Assembly: GCA_041688215.1 (NCBI GenBank)
Contig: JBDNIO010000006.1
Span: 1 to 13,256, forward strand
Reading direction: 5' to 3'
DNA length: 13,256 nucleotides
Source of the DNA: JBDNIO01 sp041688215
GTDB taxonomy: Bacteria; Pseudomonadota; Gammaproteobacteria; Nevskiales; Salinisphaeraceae
In this document: positions 1 to 6,879 of the stretch, in pieces
Numbering within the stretch: the first letter of the stretch is position 1
How the letters are laid out: the number at the start of each line of letters is the position of its first letter
Made by a program: the position numbers and the translations under genes
The notes under the pieces: model-generated
The model's database searches: none
Told to the model about the DNA's origin: nothing
The model's input: only the letters and a program-made list of their open reading frames with translations

Positions 1-149
1 ATAAAGGGGAAAGCTTTTTAGACGTGGTGGGACGCAGGCGTAAAAAGCCAGACATCAATAATCGCCAGACGAGTACCGCCGTGCCCCGGATGGAGCGGGT
101 TTTGATCAGCACTGTTCATTGGCGTGATGTCCTCCTACACAAGCAATGG

Positions 150-192
150 CCGACGCTTAGCGTCGGACCGGCGGAGCTCGCACTCTGCGAGC
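150..192. repeat. Two adjacent perfect hairpins
   Basis: The first hairpin is CCGACGC-TTA-GCGTCGG at 150-166. The second is GCTCGCA-CTC-TGCGAGC at 176-192. Each has a 7-bp perfect stem and a 3-base loop, and they are 9 bases apart. They lie about 100 bases beyond the stop of the leftward MAPEG gene and could form a compact double stem-loop in RNA or single-stranded DNA. No U-tract follows, so intrinsic termination is not supported. Function unknown. Confidence 0.55.
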
Positions 193-203
193 CATCCGCA
201 TTT

Positions 204-228
204 AACCTCGAACACCTCGAACACCTCG
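204..228. repeat. Short 9-bp tandem repeat
   Basis: The unit AACACCTCG occurs at 211-219 and 220-228 and is preceded by a shortened copy, AACCTCG, at 204-210. It sits just after the double hairpin. It is too short to classify and is probably a slippage product. Confidence 0.4.
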
Positions 229-292
229 TTATGAACCATTGTATGATTCTTAACTCGGTGGCCGGAAATGCGGGGGAAGATCAGTTCGTTGC

Positions 293-715
293 TTACAATG
301 CATGCCTAACTACCAGTGCCGCTAAGCCTATGAAACAAGCAAGTTGGGCAAAAAAGAAAATAAATCGTATAAACGCAACCGTGTTTGTCTGCGTGAAGGC
401 CACATGCGTGATCGACTGACCGATTCGCGCTAGTACGATCACCGCCGCTAGAATGTCGATCAATCCGCCAGAGAGATTGCTCGCATACAGTGCGAATACG
501 ATCGCGCCAAACACGGGCAGATTCTCTATACAGTTCGCGTGTGCCCGCATCGCCCGGCTGTACCAGTTATCACCCTGGACGTTATCCGCCCGAAAGGCCT
601 TAATTTCTACCCGGCCAGTCAGGATTCTCGTCCAGCGGTAAATACCAATAGTGAACAGCAAGAGCAATACCGTCCACAGCGCAAATGCCAGAAGCATCCA
701 TACGGGAAATGACAT
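293..715 (-). CDS. MAPEG-family membrane protein
   Basis: A 140-residue integral membrane protein with about four hydrophobic segments (roughly residues 5-28, 64-82, 86-104 and 116-136). The motif RAMRAHANCIENLPVF (57-72) is the family signature of MAPEG proteins (membrane-associated proteins in eicosanoid and glutathione metabolism), and the length is typical. The start at 715 is supported by GAGG six bases upstream. It is the last gene of the leftward unit that begins with the persulfide dioxygenase. Some MAPEG members act with glutathione and others have no known activity. A glutathione-linked role would fit, because the neighbouring dioxygenase family uses glutathione persulfide, but that is inference from context. 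Family assignment is firm, substrate unknown. Confidence 0.85.
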   Translation of the reverse strand: MSFPVWMLLAFALWTVLLLLFTIGIYRWTRILTGRVEIKAFRADNVQGDNWYSRAMRAHANCIENLPVFGAIVFALYASNLSGGLIDILAAVIVLARIGQSITHVAFTQTNTVAFIRFIFFFAQLACFIGLAALVVRHAL

Positions 716-782
716 TTTTTACCTCATCATTGGATGTTGCTGCATAAAGCGGCACTGCCCGGCCACGGGCGCGTGAAAGTAT

Positions 783-1340
783 TTAATTTGGCAACAGCAC
801 ATAACCCGCTTGCTGATATTTGGCCAGCGCCGCCAATGCGCCCAGCACCACCTTGACGTTGCTATCCACCCAGGCACTGTCAAAGTCATTATGCGCCAGC
901 GCCTGACCGCAAACGTAGACTTCGACGCCCGCGTCGGCCAGCGCCTGCAACAGCGGCGTATTGGGGTTATCCATATCGAATTTGGCCTGGTAGTAGCCAT
1001 TATCAAGCACACCTGCTGTGGCCTTGCCGTGCACTACTGCAACGATATGCAGATTCTTTTTTGGCACGCCGGCCAGTGTATACAGGTTTGCCAGGCGCGC
1101 TGCGCCCTCCAGGCCACGCGTTAATTGATCGGGTGATTTCGCACCCTTGGTCACATCCAGTAACAGTCGATGCTGCTGCTTGGGATCAGGCCGCGCCAGT
1201 GCGTCTAGATAATCACGGACCTTGCCGTAATTCTCAATTAAGGGATACTGCCAAGTATCCGTATCAGCCGACGCCGTGGCGGGCGCAAGCATGAAAACAA
1301 GCAGCAAAATCTGAAACATTAAGCCGGGACTGGGTCGCAT
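783..1340 (-). CDS. Secreted DsrE-family protein
   Basis: A 185-residue protein. Residues 1-25 form a Sec signal peptide (hydrophobic core around 8-20, probable cleavage after ATASA), so it is likely periplasmic. The rest fits the DsrE/DsrF-like fold: a repeated beta-alpha pattern, AVVHGKAT near 101-108, and a single conserved cysteine in VYVCGQAL (Cys144). Members of this family bind or relay sulfane sulfur on such a cysteine. The start at 1340 is chosen because it creates the signal peptide and has GAGG upstream; an in-frame start at 1481 would add 47 residues of low-complexity sequence that is the antisense-shifted rhodanese remnant. It sits in the leftward persulfide dioxygenase operon, which supports a role in periplasmic sulfur handling. 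The precise partner is not evident. Confidence 0.85.
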   Translation of the reverse strand: MRPSPGLMFQILLLVFMLAPATASADTDTWQYPLIENYGKVRDYLDALARPDPKQQHRLLLDVTKGAKSPDQLTRGLEGAARLANLYTLAGVPKKNLHIVAVVHGKATAGVLDNGYYQAKFDMDNPNTPLLQALADAGVEVYVCGQALAHNDFDSAWVDSNVKVVLGALAALAKYQQAGYVLLPN

Positions 1341-1613
1341 AGTTACCTCGCTTTTGAGAGTCTTGGAGGAAGTGGGCATGACGCGGTATGTGCACCGCAT
1401 TCTCAGCATGGCCCTCACGCCATTCTTCGGCTTCGCGCACATCCAACAACACCGCACCCGCGTCGTAGGCCTGTTTGGCACTGTCCAACGACACCGTGCC
1501 GGCCCGGCGCTTGGCGGTATTCACCAGCTTGTGTGCGCTGTCGCCCCGAAAGCTATCGATAATAGCTTGAAACGTTGCGCCAGCTTCCGGCTGAGACTAT
1601 TGGATTCGGACAT
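1264..1613 (-). pseudogene. Rhodanese remnant, N-terminal half, frameshifted
   Basis: An ATG at 1613 opens a frame (MSESNSLSRKLAQRF...) that stops near 1521. Shifting frame around 1570 continues a plausible rhodanese N-terminus, reading RGDSAHKLVNTAKRR, then AGAVLLDVREAEEWREGH and AVHIPR ending near 1381. That order (LDVRE, EW..GH, A.HIP) is the first half of a single-domain rhodanese. After 1381 the similarity stops: the residual frame runs into the start of the DsrE gene and ends at 1264, and the catalytic-cysteine loop and C-terminus are absent. A GTG at 1524 could start a short product, but without the active site it cannot be a sulfurtransferase. Called a pseudogene carrying both a frameshift and a C-terminal deletion. 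A sequencing error could explain the frameshift but not the missing half. Confidence 0.7.
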
Positions 1614-1616
1614 GGC

Positions 1617-1690
1617 TTAACCCTGGCTCTCTGGTTTGCCGGCGGAGTGCCAGGCGACGTAGCCCTCCAACCGCTCGCTGCTTGATATGA
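1617..1690 (-). pseudogene. Possible rhodanese C-terminal remnant
   Basis: Directly after the persulfide dioxygenase stop, in a different frame, the minus strand encodes SERLEGYVAWHSAGKP followed by a TAA at 1617-1619. The pattern LEGG-x-x-AW-x-x-AG-x-P is how rhodanese domains usually end, so this looks like the last 20 or so residues of one. The frame is closed by a stop just upstream and there is no start. Its stop lies three bases before the ATG (1613) of the N-terminal remnant. The match is short, so confidence is moderate. Confidence 0.45.
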
Positions 1691-1701
1691 TTCAATGCGT
1701 T

Positions 1702-2406
1702 TCAGGCGACCTTGCCGCAAGCCAGGTTCGCCGGCACCGCCACATCCATCATGGCCGGATCGGGCAGGTCGAGGTTACGCATGATTTCGGCATATTCTTC
1801 GGCTGATTTGCCGGCCAACCGCGGATTATGTTTACGCTCTTCAGCGATGCTGGACACGGTAAAGCCCTTGTAGTCGTGCGCGGGATAAACCAACGTGTCA
1901 TCGCCCAGGGTGAACAACTTATTTACAATAGAATCGTAGGATTTGTAGGGGTCTCCACCCTGGAAATCAGTCCGTCCGGAGCCGCGAATTAACAGCACAT
2001 CACCGGTAAATACCGCGCGCTGGCGTTCGCCGCTGCCGTCGAGCACAAAGCTGAAGGACTCATCGGTGTGGCCTGGGGTATACAGCGCGTCCAGACGCAC
2101 GCCATCCACGTTAACGCTCTCGCCTTCGCTTACCTGCTGGCTGACGCATTCGGCCTGGGTGAATTCGCCCATGATGGTCACGCAGCCGGTATGCTCGCGT
2201 AAATCACCCAGCGCGGTAACGTGGTCGGCGTGGGTGTGGGTGTCGATGGCCCGCACCAGCTTTAGGTCAAGCTGGTTGATCAGTCCCAGGTAGGCATTGG
2301 TCTGGCCTTTAACCGGATCAATTATCAGCGCTTCCCGGCCCTGACCGGACGCGATCAAATAGGTATAGGTGCTGGATTCTCTATCAAATAGTTGACGAAA
2401 AAGCAT
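1702..2406 (-). CDS. pdo: Persulfide dioxygenase (ETHE1-like MBL fold)
   Basis: A 234-residue cytoplasmic enzyme of the metallo-beta-lactamase fold. Signature elements in order: HTHADH (57-62), PGHT (111-114), FTGDVLLIRGSGRTDFQGGD (133-152), YPAHDYKGF (174-182), and the C-terminal pattern RNLDLPDP...VPANLACG. This is the ETHE1/Blh layout, in which a mononuclear iron is held by His57, His113 and Asp136. The family oxidises glutathione persulfide with O2 to sulfite and glutathione. The start at 2406 has GAGG seven bases upstream. It is the first gene of the leftward unit, divergent from SQR, and shares a dyad operator with it. Unlike fused forms such as CstB it ends without a rhodanese domain, but rhodanese fragments follow immediately. 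Confidence 0.94.
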   Translation of the reverse strand: MLFRQLFDRESSTYTYLIASGQGREALIIDPVKGQTNAYLGLINQLDLKLVRAIDTHTHADHVTALGDLREHTGCVTIMGEFTQAECVSQQVSEGESVNVDGVRLDALYTPGHTDESFSFVLDGSGERQRAVFTGDVLLIRGSGRTDFQGGDPYKSYDSIVNKLFTLGDDTLVYPAHDYKGFTVSSIAEERKHNPRLAGKSAEEYAEIMRNLDLPDPAMMDVAVPANLACGKVA

Positions 2407-2457
2407 GACTGGCCTCTAATGTTCATAAATAGTATGAACTTTGATATCTCTGCCCAC

Positions 2458-2486
2458 ACAATATACTCTATAGGGTATATTTTCAA
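2458..2486 (-). promoter_or_regulatory. Predicted pdo promoter overlapping the operator
   Basis: On the minus strand TTGAAA (2481-2486) and TATTGT (2458-2463) are separated by 17 bases (2464-2480). The operator dyad fills the spacer, so a bound repressor would block polymerase. The pdo start lies about 52 bases downstream. For the rightward sqr gene a possible -10 TATACT (2462-2467) also falls inside the dyad, but its -35 is less clear. Confidence 0.45.
2460..2481. promoter_or_regulatory. Operator dyad between pdo and sqr
   Basis: A 22-bp inverted repeat with a single mismatched pair, centred at 2470/2471. Its 7-bp arms are AATATAC and GTATATT and its core is TCTATAGG. It contains TATAC-N8-GTATA (2462-2479), a pattern repeated in the tauE/pmpA gap at 5961-5978. 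It ends 22 bases before the chosen sqr start and overlaps the predicted pdo promoter. Repressors of sulfide-detoxification operons (BigR/SqrR of the ArsR family, CstR of the CsoR family) bind AT-flanked dyads in such positions. Which class acts here is inference, as no such regulator is encoded in the window. Confidence 0.75.
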
Positions 2487-2503
2487 TGCACCGGAGCCGC
2501 TGC

Positions 2504-3748
2504 ATGAACGCACAACAAGCACAAAATACCCTGCATGAGGTTTTAATTGTCGGTGGCGGCACAGCTGGCCTGTCTGTGGCCGCGACCCTGCTGCGACGCC
2601 AGCCGAATCTGAACGTGGCGGTGATCGAACCCAGCGAGGACCATTACTACCAACCCGGCTGGACCCTGGTCGGCGGCGGCGATATGACCGCCCAGGCCAC
2701 CCATCGCCGTGAAGCCGATCTAATGGCGGACCATGCGACCTGGATTAAGCAGGCTGCAGCATCTTTCCAACCCGACCACAATCAGGTCACACTGGCCAAT
2801 GGCGATATCGTTGGCTACAAATATCTGGTCGTTGCCGCCGGGCTGAAACTGGACTGGGACAAAATCGAGGGCCTCACCGAAACCCTGGGCCAAAACGGCG
2901 TGACCTCCAACTACCGCTATGATCTCGCGCCCTACACCCACGAACTGGTGGAATCCTTCAGCGGCGGTGACGCGCTGTTCACGCAACCGGCGATGCCGAT
3001 CAAGTGCGCCGGTGCGCCACAAAAAGCGCTGTATTTATCCGCCGACAGATTTCGCCAGCGCGGAGTACGGGCCAACGTCGGTTTCTATAACCAGGGCGGC
3101 GCCATGTTCGGCGTGCCCGCTTACGCCAAGGCGCTGGATAAAGTCATGGCCGGTTACGGCGCCACGCCGTATTTCAAACACGATCTGATAGCAGTCAATG
3201 GCGACAAACAGGAGGCCACTTTCCAAACCGAAGACGGCCCGGTAACCCGCCACTTCGACCTGCTGCACGTGGTGCCGCCGCAGCCCGCGCCCGACTGTAT
3301 TAAGAACAGTCCATTGGCCGGTGACGCCGGCTGGGTCAGTGTGGATAAGAACAGCCTGCGACATACGCGATATGACAACGTCTGGGGTTTGGGCGATTGC
3401 ACCGACACCCCCAACGCCAAAACCATGGCTGCCGTGCGCCGGCAATGTCCGGTAGTGGTCGCGGGATTAATGCAGGCGCTTGGCCATGTTGGCCATGGCA
3501 GCAGCAATGCCACATACGACGGCTACGGCGCCTGCCCGCTGACTACTGAGCATGGCAAAGTGATGCTGGCGGAATTTCGCTACGGTGGCGAGGTAGTGTC
3601 CAGTTTCCCGCTGGACCCAAGAGTGCCGCGCCGCCTGAACTGGTGGATGAAGTGCCACTTCTTTCCGTGGCTGTACTGGAACGTCATGCTCAACGGCCGC
3701 GACTGGCATTGGCCGACGCCCAAGCCGCGGCCTGCGCTAACGCAATAG
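2504..3748 (+). CDS. sqr: Sulfide:quinone oxidoreductase, type II
   Basis: A 414-residue FAD flavoprotein that oxidises sulfide to persulfide/polysulfide and passes electrons to the quinone pool at the membrane. Visible features: Rossmann motif VGGGTAG (16-22), YYQPGWTLVGGG, MPIKCAGAPQK with Cys168, LLHVVPPQPAPD, WGLGDCTD, and YGACPLTT with Cys344. Cys168 and Cys344 correspond to the cysteine pair of human SQOR-type (type II) enzymes. The tryptophan-rich C-terminus (WWMKCHFFPWLYWNVML) fits a membrane-contacting amphipathic region. The start at 2504 has GGAG seven bases upstream; the alternative ATG at 2486 lies too close to the operator and has no ribosome site. It is transcribed divergently from pdo, giving a sulfide-to-sulfite route. 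Confidence 0.95.
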   Translation: MNAQQAQNTLHEVLIVGGGTAGLSVAATLLRRQPNLNVAVIEPSEDHYYQPGWTLVGGGDMTAQATHRREADLMADHATWIKQAAASFQPDHNQVTLANGDIVGYKYLVVAAGLKLDWDKIEGLTETLGQNGVTSNYRYDLAPYTHELVESFSGGDALFTQPAMPIKCAGAPQKALYLSADRFRQRGVRANVGFYNQGGAMFGVPAYAKALDKVMAGYGATPYFKHDLIAVNGDKQEATFQTEDGPVTRHFDLLHVVPPQPAPDCIKNSPLAGDAGWVSVDKNSLRHTRYDNVWGLGDCTDTPNAKTMAAVRRQCPVVVAGLMQALGHVGHGSSNATYDGYGACPLTTEHGKVMLAEFRYGGEVVSSFPLDPRVPRRLNWWMKCHFFPWLYWNVMLNGRDWHWPTPKPRPALTQ

Positions 3749-3770
3749 CGGGCAAGTTTAGAGGGCGAAC

Positions 3771-4370
3771 TTATCCACCACGCAGTAACAATACACCGTA
3801 CTCTTCAAACCCGATCGTATGCGGACTGCATAGCTTCTCGTCGGCAGCGCCCCATACCCAGGTCGGCGGAGCAAACAGTCGGTGCATCGCGTCCAGAGGA
3901 CAATCAAAGGGCGGCCCACCGGGCTTGCCCGTTTGCATGAATAACGCCGCCAGCACCCCGCCCGGCCGCAGCCACTGGGCGAGACGATCGGCATAGGCCG
4001 GCCACTGGCTTGGCGACAGTGCACACAGGCAAGTTTGCTCGTAAATCAGATCGAACGGGCCATCCGCCGGTGACCACTCGAATAAATCCGCCTGCTCGAT
4101 ATTCGCACGCAGACCGTCTGTGACCAGGCGTTCGCGTAATGACTGCACGGCGCTGGGTGCCGAGTCGATCGCAGTGACCGCCCAGCCCGCGCGCGCCAGC
4201 GTCACAACTTCGTAACCACGTCCGCACCCAGGCACCAGCGCCCTGCCCGGCGGCAACGCATCGTCAGCCAGCCACTGCATCAACGCCGGATTGGCGCCAC
4301 CCCGGTCCCACGCGGTTTCACCACTGCGGTACTTGGATTCCCAGTCGACGGCGTCGGTCGGTGTATTCAT
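3771..4370 (-). CDS. TPMT-like SAM-dependent methyltransferase
   Basis: A 199-residue class I methyltransferase. The N-terminal signature WESKYRSGETAWDRGG (10-25), SAM motif I ALVPGCGRGYE (44-54), acidic AIDSAPSAV and the post-I IEQADLFEW, plus DLIYEQTCLCAL (108-119), match the thiopurine S-methyltransferase family (PF05724) and its bacterial relatives. These methylate thiols, thiocyanate, halides or metalloids. It is the last gene of the leftward tauE-azoR unit, 14 bases after the azoR stop, and converges on sqr. A sulfur substrate such as sulfide, methanethiol or another small thiol is attractive given the cluster but is inference. The start at 4370 gives the usual family N-terminus. Confidence 0.85.
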   Translation of the reverse strand: MNTPTDAVDWESKYRSGETAWDRGGANPALMQWLADDALPPGRALVPGCGRGYEVVTLARAGWAVTAIDSAPSAVQSLRERLVTDGLRANIEQADLFEWSPADGPFDLIYEQTCLCALSPSQWPAYADRLAQWLRPGGVLAALFMQTGKPGGPPFDCPLDAMHRLFAPPTWVWGAADEKLCSPHTIGFEEYGVLLLRGG

Positions 4371-4384
4371 TGAAGACTGACCGG

Positions 4385-5011
4385 TTAGCCAGCAGCCATC
4401 GCTTCGGCTTGTTGCTTGCCGTTGGCAATTGCTTCAGCTTTGGCGTCTGGCCCGGACAGGGTCGACTCCACAAATATTTCCTGAATATCGGTGAAGCCGA
4501 TAAAGCCAAGCACCTGTCGCAGATAGCTGCTTTGGGCATCCAGGCCTTGTGTCTCTGTACCCGGTGCGTAAGCGCCGCCGCGGGCATAAATGGCGACCGC
4601 TGGTTTACCGGTGACCAGGCCCGTGTAGCCGTCCTCCGAGGTGAAGGAAAACGTCAATCCCGGTTGCACCAACACATCGATATAGTGTTTTAACTTGTAG
4701 GGAATGCCAAAATTCCACATTGGCAGCGAAAACAGCAGCCTGTCGGCCGCTTTGAACTGCGACGCAATCCGCTCCACCGCCTGCCAGGCTTCTAGCTGAG
4801 CCTGCGTGTGCGACTCACCCTGGAAAATTGCGTACTTGGCGTCGATGGTCGCGCCATCGAATTCGGGCAAATCCGTATCCCAAAGGTTAAGCGTCTCCAC
4901 CGTGTCTTGCGGATGCTGTGCACGGTAAACCTCAAGATAATGCGAAGCGACTGCGATGGATGCCGACCGTTCGGCTCGCGGGGACGCCTGAATATAGAGT
5001 AATTTTGCCAT
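4385..5011 (-). CDS. azoR: FMN-dependent NADH:quinone/azo reductase
   Basis: A 208-residue flavodoxin-like (Flavodoxin_2) cytoplasmic enzyme. The FMN phosphate loop is IQASPRAERSAS (7-18); LPMWNFGIPYKLKHYIDVL (96-114) is the AzoR FMN-ring motif; ARGGAY (143-148) is the third flavin-contact element. AzoR enzymes reduce quinones and azo compounds with NADH, usually as dimers, and are often thiol- or quinone-stress induced. The start at 5011 is supported by AAGAGG about nine bases upstream. It lies between tauE and the TPMT-like gene, so it is probably co-transcribed and under the same operator. A role in sparing quinones during sulfide oxidation is possible but not shown. Confidence 0.92.
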   Translation of the reverse strand: MAKLLYIQASPRAERSASIAVASHYLEVYRAQHPQDTVETLNLWDTDLPEFDGATIDAKYAIFQGESHTQAQLEAWQAVERIASQFKAADRLLFSLPMWNFGIPYKLKHYIDVLVQPGLTFSFTSEDGYTGLVTGKPAVAIYARGGAYAPGTETQGLDAQSSYLRQVLGFIGFTDIQEIFVESTLSGPDAKAEAIANGKQQAEAMAAG

Positions 5012-5063
5012 TTTTTGTGCCTCTTCTTGCTGCTTAGTGTGATTAAAAAGGCTCGCGGCGACG

Positions 5064-5897
5064 TTAACTGATACCCATAAAATGCGCGGTGAGCATCGCG
5101 CCGCCCATCACTATAATGCCCAACGCGAACATCTGTTGCAGTACCGGCCCAGCCAGGCGCGCAGCCAGACGACGGCCCAGAAACATGCCCGCGATACCGC
5201 CGAGCACGAATAAGCCGGTGATTGCCCAGGGCAACTCACGGCCGCTAACTACCGCGGCGCCCACACCCGAGACGCCGATAAGCGTGATCACCAAAAGTGA
5301 GGTTGCCACGGCGCGATGAATACTCATCTGCGTCACCAGCGACAACGCCGGCACAATGAGAAAACCACCACCCACGCCGAAGAATCCCGACAAGAAACCT
5401 ACAATCAGGCCGATTGCAGCAAGTGCCGCACTGCAGGGCGCGTTCAGACGCAAAACGCCGTCTTCGCTATAGCGGCACACCGCCCCACCCCCGGCCATAC
5501 CCGCCGCCGCAGAAAGACCCGCACGAACAACCCCAGATTCCTCCGGCTGGCTACGTGCACGCGCAAACATGCGCATGCCCACCACTAACATGAGCAGCGC
5601 GAAACCCACAACAATAACGGCGTCCGCAACGGCGCCGCCGATGACCACACCCAACGGCGCCGCCAGCATGCCAGTGGCGGCAAAGATCAAAGCCACGCGG
5701 GTTTCGACCAATCCGATACGCATAGCATCTGTGGCACCGACCGCGGCCGTCATCGCAACTGCGGCCAGTGAGGTTGACACGGCGGCCTTGGCGCCCAAAC
5801 CCAGCCCGTATATCAGCAGCGGCACTGCCAAAATAGAGCCGCCGCCCCCGGTCAGGCCCAGCGCCAATCCAACGATAATGCCGAATAGAATGGTCAT
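5064..5897 (-). CDS. TauE/SafE-family sulfite/anion exporter
   Basis: A 277-residue polytopic inner-membrane protein, with about eight hydrophobic segments in two homologous halves. Each half carries the family motif: GLTGGGGSILAVPLL (14-28) and GFFGVGGGFLIVPAL (171-185). A hydrophilic central segment (111-154) contains Cys141 and Cys155 in CRYSEDGVLR...NAPC. In my recollection a similar Cys-containing linker occurs in TauE proteins encoded beside rhodanese/PDO genes. Likely exports sulfite, the product of the dioxygenase, or a related sulfur anion. It is the first gene leftward from the second divergent promoter, followed by azoR after 52 bases. Confidence 0.88.
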   Translation of the reverse strand: MTILFGIIVGLALGLTGGGGSILAVPLLIYGLGLGAKAAVSTSLAAVAMTAAVGATDAMRIGLVETRVALIFAATGMLAAPLGVVIGGAVADAVIVVGFALLMLVVGMRMFARARSQPEESGVVRAGLSAAAGMAGGGAVCRYSEDGVLRLNAPCSAALAAIGLIVGFLSGFFGVGGGFLIVPALSLVTQMSIHRAVATSLLVITLIGVSGVGAAVVSGRELPWAITGLFVLGGIAGMFLGRRLAARLAGPVLQQMFALGIIVMGGAMLTAHFMGIS

Positions 5898-5960
5898 CGT
5901 GAAGACGCCTCTGAATGAGATTTTATGTCACTGCTGACCATGTTATTTCCATTTGCATTA

Positions 5961-5978
5961 TATACACTAGGGAGTATA
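5961..5978. promoter_or_regulatory. Second copy of the sulfide-module operator
   Basis: TATAC-N8-GTATA in the 119-bp tauE/pmpA divergent gap, with core ACTAGGGA. Over 20 bases it matches the pdo/sqr dyad at ATATAC, CTA and GTATA with identical spacing. It overlaps a good minus-strand -10 (TATAAT, 5957-5962) for tauE and a plus-strand TATAGC (5975-5980) that lies 16 bases from TTGCAT (5953-5958). Binding there would therefore affect both directions. Confidence 0.7.
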
Positions 5979-6016
5979 GCATCTGACTGACAAGCGAAAA
6001 ACAAGAGAAGCCTGCC

Positions 6017-6445
6017 ATGACCGAATTCACCCCCTATAGCGCACTTGCCGGCGGCGCCCTCATCGGCCTCGCCGCAGTTTTGATGATGGCGTTTAACGGC
6101 CGTATTTCCGGTGTGTCCGGGATGTTCCACAACGCGGTGAGTACGAGTGATGGCCGCGGTTGGCGGCTGATGTTTTTACTGGGACTGGTGCTCGGCGGTT
6201 GGCTTTACGTGGCCATGTTCCCCGGGGATTTAGCAACCCGCGAAGGTTTCCCTATCAGCCTGTTGGTGGTTGGCGGTTTCGTCGTCGGTTTCGGTACGCA
6301 GCTGGGTTCCGGCTGCACCAGCGGTCATGGCGTGTGCGGCATCTCACGACTGTCGGCCCGCTCCATCGCAGCAACGGCTATGTTTATGCTCACCGGGTTT
6401 ATCAGCGCCTTCGCTTTACGGCATCTACTGGGAGTAGGCGCATGA
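6017..6445 (+). CDS. pmpA: YeeE/YedE half-transporter, PmpA-like
   Basis: A 142-residue inner-membrane protein with four hydrophobic segments, the N-terminal half of the YeeE/YedE (TsuA) sulfur-transporter fold. FNGRISGVSGM (26-36) and FGTQLGSGCTSGHGVCGISRLS (92-113) are the family signatures, with Cys100 and Cys107. In the full-length thiosulfate transporter TsuA, conserved cysteines line the passage for the sulfur anion. It overlaps the next gene by ATGA (6442-6445), so the two halves are translationally coupled and probably assemble together. Split PmpA/PmpB pairs occur in BigR-controlled sulfide operons such as those of Xylella. The substrate here (thiosulfate, sulfide or another sulfur species) is not determined by sequence. 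Confidence 0.88.
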   Translation: MTEFTPYSALAGGALIGLAAVLMMAFNGRISGVSGMFHNAVSTSDGRGWRLMFLLGLVLGGWLYVAMFPGDLATREGFPISLLVVGGFVVGFGTQLGSGCTSGHGVCGISRLSARSIAATAMFMLTGFISAFALRHLLGVGA

Positions 6446-6879
6446 AACAGGTCAGCGCATTAATCGTAGGCATTATTTTTGGCCTGGGTCTGTCGTTGTC
6501 GCATATGGTCGATCCGGACAAGGTCATTAACTTTTTGGATTTGTTCGGTCACTGGGATGCCAGTCTGGCCTTCGTAATGGGCGGCGCGATACTGGTTACC
6601 TTTCCGGGCTACCGCTGGGTTTTGGGCCGTAAGAAACCACTGTTTGACCAGCGCTTCCATCTGCCGACCGATAATCGCCTGGATATGGCATTAATGACCG
6701 GGGCAGCCCTGTTCGGGCTCGGATGGGGCTTATCCGGCTATTGTCCCGGACCCGCCGTTGCGGCGCTTACTATTAACCCACATGAGGCGTTCGTGTTTAT
6801 CCCGGCCATGATTGCGGGCGGTCTGGCTGCACGGTGGTTACGGGGTTCCCCGACAAGCAAGGCCGCTACTTCTCAGTGA
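6442..6879 (+). CDS. pmpB: YeeE/YedE half-transporter, PmpB-like
   Basis: A 145-residue membrane protein with about four hydrophobic segments, matching the C-terminal half of YeeE/YedE transporters. Recognisable elements are FGLGLSLSHMVDPDKV (13-28), the loop RKKPLFDQRFHLP (63-75) and GWGLSGYCPGPAVAAL (94-109) with Cys101. Its ATG overlaps the pmpA stop, so this start is preferred over the longer in-frame ORF beginning at 6160, which would lie inside pmpA in another frame. The two proteins together make one transporter. The next gene follows after 176 bases in which I see no clear terminator or promoter. Confidence 0.88.
   Translation: MKQVSALIVGIIFGLGLSLSHMVDPDKVINFLDLFGHWDASLAFVMGGAILVTFPGYRWVLGRKKPLFDQRFHLPTDNRLDMALMTGAALFGLGWGLSGYCPGPAVAALTINPHEAFVFIPAMIAGGLAARWLRGSPTSKAATSQ

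Larger units (their letters stand above)
1..292. other. Leading stretch with no convincing gene
   Basis: I see no supportable gene here. A plus-strand open frame begins at 24 and runs to 419, but its product is compositionally odd, matches no family I recognise, and its last third lies antisense to the MAPEG gene. The stretch contains two perfect small hairpins (150-166 and 176-192) and a short 9-bp tandem repeat near 204-228, listed separately. It is most likely the intergenic space downstream of the leftward sulfide operon. A terminator could be present, but neither hairpin is followed by a T-run on the expected (minus) strand. Confidence 0.5.

Noticed and set aside
200..206. ATTTAAC resembling the R'' box of an integron attC site
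   Set aside because: No matching GTTRRRY partner at a suitable distance and no integrase; likely chance.
24..419. Plus-strand open frame of 131 codons
   Set aside because: No recognisable family, no ribosome site, and its 3' third is antisense to the MAPEG gene.
783..1481. Longer 232-codon version of the DsrE gene
   Set aside because: The extra 47 residues overlap the rhodanese remnant in another frame and hide the signal peptide; 1340 has a good ribosome site.
5089..5937. Plus-strand open frames opposite tauE
   Set aside because: Low-complexity Thr/Ala/Pro-rich shadows of a GC-rich membrane gene.
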